DNA from: Patescibacteria group bacterium
GTDB taxonomy: Bacteria > Patescibacteriota > Patescibacteriia > UBA9934
Direction of reading: 5' to 3'
Assembly (NCBI GenBank): GCA_030916555.1
Contig: JAUPWK010000068.1
Span: 1-5,685 of the forward strand
DNA length: 5,685 nt
Shown here: positions 1-3,780 of the stretch, piece by piece
Layout: the number at the start of each line of letters is the position of its first letter
How positions within the stretch are numbered: the first letter of the stretch is position 1
Notes under the pieces: generated by a model
Told to the model about the DNA's origin: nothing
Seen by the model: only the letters and a program-made list of their open reading frames with translations
Database searches by the model: none
Position numbers and translations under genes: made by a program

Positions 1-774
1 TGCCACACAATAGCCAACCCCAAACGGTGCATCGTAGGAAAGGATAGAGGGCGTGGTGTACATGCCGTCAAGAACACCTAAGAGCATGCAAAGCTGACGG
101 TGAGAGGTATCGTGGGCATTTTTGATGAGACTTTCAGGTATTTGCAGGATTCCTGAGGCGTTATGTTCTTTCAACATGGTGAGCACCGTATCATCAAACA
201 CCTTGCCGTCTTTATGAAGGCCTGCCGGTGCAGATTTGCTGAGCGCTTGAGACATGTCTCCGGTCGCAATGACAGCAATGCGTCGATCGCTTTCAAGGAT
301 AAGGTGCTTAAAGGCTAAGCCAATATTGAAATGTGCTTTAGCATCAAGATCTGATGGAGCTATCGGAACAAGTCGGATTGCGGGGAGGTGGGCGGTGAGA
401 AAATCAAGCGGCACGACGCTTGTCGCACTCAAATGGTTATCCGTGGAGAGAGATACGGGAAGGTCGGTTTTGCGTAGATGTCGTTGCAACCGGTCAATGA
501 AGCCGAAGTCCGGGTGATAATTTTTTTGGTAGCCGAGATCGCCAAACTCTTCGAGACGGGCCAAGTAAGGATCGGCTACGTTTATGGAGAATGCATCTGG
601 ATACATGGTCTTGCTCTCAGAGAACAGCAAAATTGTATCTGGATGAGTAGCGTAGAGCTCTTCTGCAAGCTCTTCCAAGGCCTCGCGAGTTTCTGTGACT
701 TCGCTCATTTTAGCCTCGTTGATCGAAGGCAGAAGTAACGGCGATGAGGGCACGAGGCCGGCAAAAACCAACAT
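1..774 (-). CDS. LigB/MEMO-like protein (class III extradiol dioxygenase superfamily), 3' truncated by window edge
   Basis: An open frame runs from an ATG at 774 to the window edge, giving 258 residues without a stop. The start 'MLVFAGLVPSSPLLLPSI' and the end 'SYDAPFGVGYCVA' match, from memory, the opening and closing blocks of LigB-type proteins annotated 'AmmeMemoRadiSam system protein B' in Patescibacteria, so only a few residues are probably missing. A central block has 'ATGDMSQAL' (170-178) where relatives have GDLSH, followed by 'SAPAGLHKDGKVFDD' (181-195). The usual metal-binding histidines appear lost: Ser10 instead of His in the PHPP block, Ser54 instead of His in the SPHG block, and Gln176 instead of the GDLSH His. 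The GEC block reads Asp222-Thr223. Family members are putative metal-dependent dioxygenases or MEMO-like proteins of uncertain substrate; this copy may be non-catalytic. It has no signal peptide and is probably cytoplasmic. The ATG lies one base after the stop of the upstream secreted-protein gene, with no obvious Shine-Dalgarno, so translation is probably coupled. Family call fairly sure, function unknown. Confidence 0.8.
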   Translation of the reverse strand, partial: MLVFAGLVPSSPLLLPSINEAKMSEVTETREALEELAEELYATHPDTILLFSESKTMYPDAFSINVADPYLARLEEFGDLGYQKNYHPDFGFIDRLQRHLRKTDLPVSLSTDNHLSATSVVPLDFLTAHLPAIRLVPIAPSDLDAKAHFNIGLAFKHLILESDRRIAVIATGDMSQALSKSAPAGLHKDGKVFDDTVLTMLKEHNASGILQIPESLIKNAHDTSHRQLCMLLGVLDGMYTTPSILSYDAPFGVGYCVA

Positions 775-775
775 A

Positions 776-2140
776 TTATTCAGCAGCGTCAGCCAAGGCC
801 TCTCCAAGCGGCTGGAGTGCCAGAATATCATCTGGAACTGTATGCACATTCTCCCACTTATAACCGTAGCCTAAGAATACGGACTCAGTTTGAATAGGTA
901 GGCGCTTACCATCGGAAATGACATACACCGCTGGTTCAGAGACACCACGGACCAGGTATCCCTCCGGTAAGAGGAGTGGGGTACCTTCGGAATATTGTTC
1001 AATGTCAACGGGCTGGGCAGGGGTGAGTGTGGCGTTCGGGAAGCGGGCTTCGAGAATCGATTTATCAAAGATGGCATGACGTTGTCCGTTTTCAATGTAG
1101 AACACAGCACCGCTGTCTTTGATCTGGAGGAGAATACCTTGAGGATGGGTTGTGGTCAGGGTGATGGGATCTCCTTCTGTGAAATTCGCTGCCTCCTCAC
1201 TTGTGATGCTTACAAGTTCATCTTCCGAGAAACCAATTTTGTTGAAGGTTTCCATGGAGACGATATGGCGCAATGTATCATCAACGAGAAGAGAGATTTT
1301 GCCGTTTTCTTCACGGAGTAATGAATAATTTGGGAAGCTGATCGGTGTTCCAATTGGGAATTGTTCAAGCACTGTGGCTGAAACTTGGATAATTAAATCT
1401 GCATTGAAACGCGAAGAGAGTACGCTTGCGCTTGTGATTGGGCGTCGATAGCCGCGTTGAACGAGCCAGACGCCGTCTTGTCCGGCAGCCTGCAGGAGTG
1501 AGCCAGAAGGATATTCACGGCCAAACCAGCGATTCCAAATTGCTACAAAGTTTTCATTGCCGTGAAGGTGTGGCGTGTAGGCATACATGGCAGCAGTTGC
1601 AGCATTGACTGGGACTACAGTTTCACCGTCAATCACCACTGGAACTCCTGGACCGTATTTTCCAGCCGTTTTTCCGTGAGTATAGATATCCTGAAGATAT
1701 CCTTCTATGAACTGCAAGGCAGCTGAGTTTACCTGCTTGCCAAAGCCCTTCCAGCGGCTTAGCAGGGGGTCGTTCATACTGCAATGATCGCAAACCGCAT
1801 AACCCGCAGCCCAATCGAGTTGTTTCTGTGTCGGATCTTCGTCCTCAATAAGACTTTGTTCTTTTTGAAGCAGAACAAGTAAGAATTTTGGATTGATGTG
1901 CGTTTGTTGAGCGGTGCGCCAAATAATGTCAGCAGCATCTCTGGTCCGTCCGGTGTGGTCTTCAAGTTTTAGATCTGCTAAACCGCCACGTTCCAAAAAG
2001 GCCTGAATCTGATTCAGATCCATAGCCTGTGAATCCTGAAGCTCTTCGTCAGATAAGATAAAGTTAGGGTCAAACGCCAGGGCGGACTTGAGTGGGAAGA
2101 AAATTGCCGACACCAAAGCCAGCGTAAGAAATGGTTTCAT
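776..2140 (-). CDS. Secreted protein: lysozyme-like N-terminal module plus four C-terminal repeats
   Basis: The product has 454 residues. I chose the ATG at 2140 because it opens a textbook signal peptide: MKPF, a hydrophobic core at about 4-17, and cleavage after 'SALA' (residue 22). An in-frame TTG at 2158 would add six residues ahead of it and lies upstream of the predicted transcription start. The mature protein begins 'FDPNFILSDEEL' and has 'QIQAFLE' (44-50), 'INPKFLLVLLQKEQSLIED' (82-100), 'AAGYAVCDHC' (111-120) and 'GFGKQVNSAA' (132-141). From memory these blocks are shared with exported proteins of Patescibacteria and Actinobacteria. 'LLQKEQSL' resembles the catalytic-Glu helix of lysozyme/transglycosylase folds, making Glu94 a candidate, but muralytic activity is only an inference. 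Cys117 and Cys120 could form a disulfide or bind metal. Residues 214-449 hold four diverged repeats of about 60 residues. No C-terminal anchor is visible. It is probably a surface or secreted cell-wall protein, first gene of an operon with the LigB-like gene. Confidence 0.85.
   Translation of the reverse strand: MKPFLTLALVSAIFFPLKSALAFDPNFILSDEELQDSQAMDLNQIQAFLERGGLADLKLEDHTGRTRDAADIIWRTAQQTHINPKFLLVLLQKEQSLIEDEDPTQKQLDWAAGYAVCDHCSMNDPLLSRWKGFGKQVNSAALQFIEGYLQDIYTHGKTAGKYGPGVPVVIDGETVVPVNAATAAMYAYTPHLHGNENFVAIWNRWFGREYPSGSLLQAAGQDGVWLVQRGYRRPITSASVLSSRFNADLIIQVSATVLEQFPIGTPISFPNYSLLREENGKISLLVDDTLRHIVSMETFNKIGFSEDELVSITSEEAANFTEGDPITLTTTHPQGILLQIKDSGAVFYIENGQRHAIFDKSILEARFPNATLTPAQPVDIEQYSEGTPLLLPEGYLVRGVSEPAVYVISDGKRLPIQTESVFLGYGYKWENVHTVPDDILALQPLGEALADAAE
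794..1501 (-). repeat. Four tandem ~60-residue protein repeats in the secreted protein
   Basis: The repeats cover about residues 214-268, 272-327, 335-388 and 394-449. Each has the pattern: a hydrophobic 'LL' or 'LV' strand, about 8 variable residues, a hydrophobic strand ('VWLVQRG', 'ISLLVDD', 'VFYIENG', 'VYVISDG'), a basic turn plus isoleucine ('YRRPI', 'LRHIV', 'QRHAI', 'KRLPI'), an S/T/D-rich helix start, then a terminal 'GTPI', 'GDPI', 'GTPL' or 'GEAL'. They are diverged in DNA and visible only in protein. Such repeats recur in exported Patescibacteria proteins as I remember them; binding to a wall polymer or other surface ligand is an inference. Confidence 0.7.
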
Positions 2141-2177
2141 ACCCCGTGAGTATAGCAAGAAAACTGGGGGCTGTTGA
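2141..2177 (-). promoter_or_regulatory. Extended -10 promoter of the secreted-protein gene; predicts a leaderless mRNA
   Basis: On the minus strand, TGC-TATACT (2149-2157) is an extended -10 element matching five of six consensus bases. A TCAACA -35-like hexamer (2172-2177, four of six) lies 17 bases upstream. Transcription should start near 2142, only about two bases before the ATG at 2140. No Shine-Dalgarno could fit in such a leader. The -35 overlaps the candidate -35 of the divergent ppa gene. Confidence 0.6.
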
Positions 2178-2202
2178 TCGTTCTTTCGTTTTGGTCTATC
2201 GT
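2174..2202 (+). promoter_or_regulatory. Candidate ppa promoter
   Basis: TTGATC (2174-2179) and TATCGT (2197-2202) are separated by 17 bases; each matches four of six consensus bases. Transcription would begin near 2209, leaving a leader of about 20 bases with no clear Shine-Dalgarno. A rival is the extended -10-like TGC-TATCAG at 2215-2223, which would start transcription near 2230 and make the ATG at 2234 nearly leaderless. The sequence alone does not decide between them. Confidence 0.35.
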
Positions 2203-2227
2203 TGGCCCACTAAGTGCTATCAGCTCT

Positions 2228-2737
2228 ATGTCTATGTTATCTATTGGCAGCAAAGCTCCAGAGGTGTGTCAGGCAATTATCGAGGTTCCACGTGGCAGTC
2301 AGAATAAGTACGAATTTGATAAAGAGCAGGGAATTGTAAAGCTTGATCGCGTACTCTTCGCCCCAATGTTTTACCCTTGCGACTACGGATTTTTCCCAGA
2401 AACGCTCGGCGGTGATGGGGATCCACTCGATGTTCTCGTGATGGTCACGAACCCACTGTTCCCAGGCGTAGCCGTGGATGTTCGCCCGATTGGCGTTCTC
2501 ATCATGAGCGATGACAAAGGTGAAGATGAAAAAATCCTCGCTGTAGCTAAAGATGATCCTCGCTTCAAGCACATCAACGATTTGAACGACGTTCCAGAGC
2601 ATATTCGTAATGAGATCTCCTTCTTCTTCGAGAGTTACAAAATCTTGGAAAAGAAAATGACCAAGATCGAAGGTTGGAAAGATGCCGCCTTCGCTAAACA
2701 GCTCATCTCTGAAGCCATGGCTAACGCCAAAAAGTAA
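2228..2737 (+). CDS. ppa: Inorganic pyrophosphatase, family I (EC 3.6.1.1)
   Basis: The enzyme hydrolyses pyrophosphate to two phosphates with Mg2+ in the cytoplasm, pulling forward nucleic-acid synthesis and aminoacylation. From the ATG at 2228 it has 169 residues, close to the usual 165-180. The family active-site set is intact by comparison with the E. coli enzyme from memory: Glu19, Lys27, Glu29, Arg41, Tyr49, Tyr53, the signature 'DGDPLDV' (Asp63, Asp65, Asp68), Asp95, Asp100, Lys102 and the Tyr136-Lys137 pair. Homology begins at about residue 4 ('LSIGSKAPE'). The start could be 2228 or the ATG two codons later at 2234; an upstream in-frame TTG at 2174 would add a hydrophobic stretch not found in the family and is unlikely. 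No Shine-Dalgarno is evident. The gene stands alone: divergent from the secreted-protein gene and closed by a terminator 20 bases after its stop. Confidence 0.96.
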   Translation: MSMLSIGSKAPEVCQAIIEVPRGSQNKYEFDKEQGIVKLDRVLFAPMFYPCDYGFFPETLGGDGDPLDVLVMVTNPLFPGVAVDVRPIGVLIMSDDKGEDEKILAVAKDDPRFKHINDLNDVPEHIRNEISFFFESYKILEKKMTKIEGWKDAAFAKQLISEAMANAKK

Positions 2738-2757
2738 CTGACATACTCGCATATACA

Positions 2758-2795
2758 AAAAGACGAGCTTAACTGCTCGTCTTTTGTGTTTTTGG
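2758..2795 (+). terminator. Intrinsic terminator after ppa
   Basis: An 11-bp perfect stem (2758-2768 with 2775-2785) with a six-base loop TTAACT is followed by a T-rich tail (TTTTGTGTTTTT). It lies 20 bases past the ppa stop. The A-run on the 5' side and T-run on the 3' side suggest it could work in both directions, but no minus-strand gene ends into it. Confidence 0.88.
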
Positions 2796-2797
2796 AT

Positions 2798-2806
2798 TGA
2801 TATGAT
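2798..2806 (+). promoter_or_regulatory. Extended -10 promoter of the two-gene small-protein operon
   Basis: TGA-TATGAT is a complete extended -10 element (five of six in the hexamer). No good -35 is seen at the right spacing, as is common with extended -10 promoters; that position falls in the ppa terminator stem. Transcription would start near 2813, giving a leader of about 22 bases that contains the AGGAGG site. Confidence 0.55.
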
Positions 2807-2817
2807 ATTCTCGCTAG

Positions 2818-2823
2818 AGGAGG
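2818..2823 (+). promoter_or_regulatory. Shine-Dalgarno site AGGAGG of the 44-residue gene
   Basis: A full AGGAGG consensus lies 11 bases before the ATG at 2835, slightly longer than ideal. It supports that ATG over the in-frame ATG at 2802, which lies upstream of the predicted transcript start. Confidence 0.65.
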
Positions 2824-2834
2824 CGAATAGGACA

Positions 2835-2969
2835 ATGTGGAATTTTCTTGAGGCGTTGATGGTCGTATCGGTTGTGATTGTCGGCATAGGTACTGCAGCA
2901 TTGTTCATACAATGGCATGAACGCCGATTCGAAATCGCTTACATCAAGAGGCTCTATCGGAAGGAATAA
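2835..2969 (+). CDS. Small single-span membrane protein of unknown function (44 residues)
   Basis: From the ATG at 2835 the product has 44 residues: a short N-terminus 'MWNFLEA', one hydrophobic span at about 5-26 rich in Val, Ile, Gly and Ala, then a charged, mostly basic tail ('WHERRFEIAYIKRLYRKE'). The positive-inside rule predicts a cytoplasmic C-terminus. I recognise no family. Reality is supported by an extended -10 promoter, a consensus Shine-Dalgarno, and close linkage to the next gene, whose ATG follows its stop after two bases with its own Shine-Dalgarno inside the last codons. The pair sits between two terminators, so it forms a self-contained operon. The basic tail could contact a membrane phospholipid surface or the partner protein, but that is speculation. 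It could also be an anchor or holin- or toxin-like peptide; nothing in the sequence decides this. Confidence 0.68.
   Translation: MWNFLEALMVVSVVIVGIGTAALFIQWHERRFEIAYIKRLYRKE
2961..2965 (+). promoter_or_regulatory. Shine-Dalgarno AAGGA of the 68-residue gene
   Basis: AAGGA lies inside the last codons of the 44-residue gene, six bases before the ATG at 2972. The spacing is ideal and fixes the start of the second gene. Confidence 0.7.
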
Positions 2970-2971
2970 AA

Positions 2972-3178
2972 ATGCGACCAAAAACTGAGGGAAGACTTAT
3001 CGGATATCGATACGTGATGCGAAGGGTTCAGGCTTTTCTGGACTCGCCGATGCCGTGCGTTCTCGGCCAGTCCGAGGACGCTACTCATCGCATCGTTCGG
3101 GTTCGCGATAGGTCTCCGGACAAAGTGTTCGGCATTGACCAAAACGGCAAGTGCTTCTTGCTACCCGATCGGGACTAG
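2972..3178 (+). CDS. Hypothetical protein, 68 residues, second gene of the small operon
   Basis: The product is small and basic with no signal peptide or membrane span. It starts 'MRPKTEGRLIGYRYVMRRV', continues through a helix-like stretch to 'LDSPMPCVLGQ', and ends in what looks like beta strands ('HRIVRVRDR', 'KVFGIDQNGKCFLLPDRD'). Cys29 and Cys61 are its only cysteines. I recognise no family. Its start is set by AAGGA six bases upstream, and it follows the 44-residue membrane protein after two bases, so the two are almost certainly co-translated from one mRNA. By hand count about 55% of its bases are G or C, which seems higher than the surrounding genes and might reflect transfer, though the gene is too short for this to carry weight. 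A strong terminator follows 15 bases after the TAG stop. Confidence 0.65.
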   Translation: MRPKTEGRLIGYRYVMRRVQAFLDSPMPCVLGQSEDATHRIVRVRDRSPDKVFGIDQNGKCFLLPDRD

Positions 3179-3193
3179 CAGATGCAACAACGT

Positions 3194-3230
3194 AAAGGGA
3201 CCCCCGGCTGGAGGTCCCTTTTTGCTTTTT
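3194..3230 (+). terminator. Intrinsic terminator of the small-protein operon, between convergent genes
   Basis: A nine-bp perfect stem AAAGGGACC / GGTCCCTTT (3194-3202 with 3213-3221) with a ten-base loop is followed by TTTTTGCTTTTT. It lies 15 bases past the stop of the 68-residue gene. On the minus strand the same hairpin is followed by only three Ts, so it may serve weakly as terminator of the convergent 156-residue gene, whose stop is at 3236. Confidence 0.9.
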
Positions 3231-3235
3231 GGTAT

Positions 3236-3706
3236 CTAATCACCGCTTTTTCGATTTTTTGTTTTAGACTTACTCGATGGGCTTGCATCGGCTACTGTTT
3301 GAGGTTCGTCAGATCCATCCGGATTGTTTTCAACGTAGGTCGTGCCTTCTGGGCCGTGAACCTCGTGAAAGCCAACCGGACAATCTTTCACAAAAATCGA
3401 TCCCTCTGGAGTGCGTTGCTTATGCCAACCAACCGGAGTGATTTCAATATATTGGTATTTATTCCCTGGAATTTCTTGTGGTTCGTAGCCCGGTGGGGGA
3501 TTTGGAACCACGTCCTGGACGCTGATAACTTTCAGCTTTCTCCACTCCGCCTGAATAACCTCAGGCACAAAGGCCGATTGCTCGGTTGGATGCGTCTCCA
3601 CCTGAGGAACTTCTGCTCTTGCTTCCCCGGAGCCAGACAAAGCGGCACCAAGCATCGCACCCTTCACTGCTTTTTCAAATCTTCGCCCCATTTCACCAAA
3701 CGGCAT
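3236..3706 (-). CDS. Hypothetical, possibly exported protein with Pro-x-Gly-aromatic repeats (156 residues)
   Basis: I do not recognise the family. The N-terminus may be a weak signal peptide: basic 'MGRRFEKAVKG', a short apolar stretch 'AMLGAALSG' (18-26) and 'GEARA' ending at residue 31. Residues 32-70 include a tryptophan ('QAEWRKLKVISVQDVVP', 52-68). Residues 71-128 form three repeats of 19-20 residues beginning Pro-x-Gly-(Tyr/Trp/Phe), with a partial fourth at 129-131. The tail (141-156) is Ser/Lys-rich and looks disordered. Cys109 is the only cysteine. The start at 3706 agrees with a promoter whose transcript begins about ten bases upstream; the in-frame ATG at 3691 is an alternative that shortens the signal. 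There is no Shine-Dalgarno. Coding is supported by the protein-level repeats, own promoter and convergent terminator. The overlapping plus-strand open frame shows no such order. Confidence 0.72.
   Translation of the reverse strand: MPFGEMGRRFEKAVKGAMLGAALSGSGEARAEVPQVETHPTEQSAFVPEVIQAEWRKLKVISVQDVVPNPPPGYEPQEIPGNKYQYIEITPVGWHKQRTPEGSIFVKDCPVGFHEVHGPEGTTYVENNPDGSDEPQTVADASPSSKSKTKNRKSGD
3323..3496 (-). repeat. Three 19-20 residue Pro-x-Gly-aromatic repeats
   Basis: Units are residues 71-90 ('PPGYEPQEIPGNKYQYIEIT'), 91-109 ('PVGWHKQRTPEGSIFVKDC') and 110-128 ('PVGFHEVHGPEGTTYVENN'). Shared positions are Pro1, Gly3, aromatic 4, Pro10, Gly/Asn at 11-12, and aromatic-(Val/Ile) near 14-17. 'PDG' at 129-131 opens a decayed fourth unit. 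The pattern suggests short beta hairpins turning at the second Pro-Glu-Gly. Confidence 0.75.
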
Positions 3707-3722
3707 ATCTGAGTGATCATAA

Positions 3723-3750
3723 TTTATACCTAAAGTGTAGCATATTTCAA
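3723..3750 (-). promoter_or_regulatory. Sigma70-type promoter of the 156-residue gene
   Basis: On the minus strand TTGAAA (3745-3750, five of six) and TATAAA (3723-3728, five of six) are 16 bases apart. Transcription should begin near 3716, about ten bases before the ATG at 3706. The -35 overlaps the last three bases of the clpB-terminal palindrome. Confidence 0.6.
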
Positions 3751-3777
3751 AACACGAGCCTTAAGGCTCGTGTTTTG
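3748..3777 (-). terminator. 30-base perfect palindrome, likely clpB terminator
   Basis: A 13-bp perfect stem (3748-3760 with 3765-3777) surrounds a TTAA loop, making the whole 30 bases self-complementary. It begins three bases after the clpB stop on the minus strand. The U-run (TTTT) is the base of the stem rather than a free tail, and what follows is GAAATATG, so termination may be incomplete and allow read-through into the 156-residue gene. Confidence 0.75.
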
Positions 3778-3780
3778 TAT

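Noticed and set aside
254..738. Two plus-strand open frames (87 and 86 residues) at the left end
   Set aside because: They lie wholly opposite the LigB-like gene, have no promoter or Shine-Dalgarno, and their translations resemble no family, whereas the minus-strand frame shows clear family blocks.
995..1321. Plus-strand frame of 108 residues inside the secreted-protein gene
   Set aside because: It is antisense to the repeat region, with no start signals; the minus-strand frame has repeats and a signal peptide.
2174..2227. N-terminal extension of ppa from the TTG at 2174
   Set aside because: The extra 18 residues are hydrophobic, not seen in family I pyrophosphatases, and overlap the promoter region.
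2237..2908. Minus-strand frame of 223 residues antisense to ppa
   Set aside because: It runs across the ppa terminator and the small-operon promoter and has no recognisable features; ppa has its full active-site set.
2954..3142. Minus-strand frame of 62 residues opposite the 68-residue gene
   Set aside because: No promoter or Shine-Dalgarno; the plus-strand frame has both an ideal Shine-Dalgarno and operon context.
3182..3712. Plus-strand frame of 176 residues opposite the Pro-x-Gly-aromatic repeat gene
   Set aside because: It is longer than the minus-strand frame but begins upstream of a strong plus-strand terminator and runs through it, has odd Trp/Phe/Arg-rich composition, and lacks a start site. 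The minus-strand frame has ordered repeats and a promoter.
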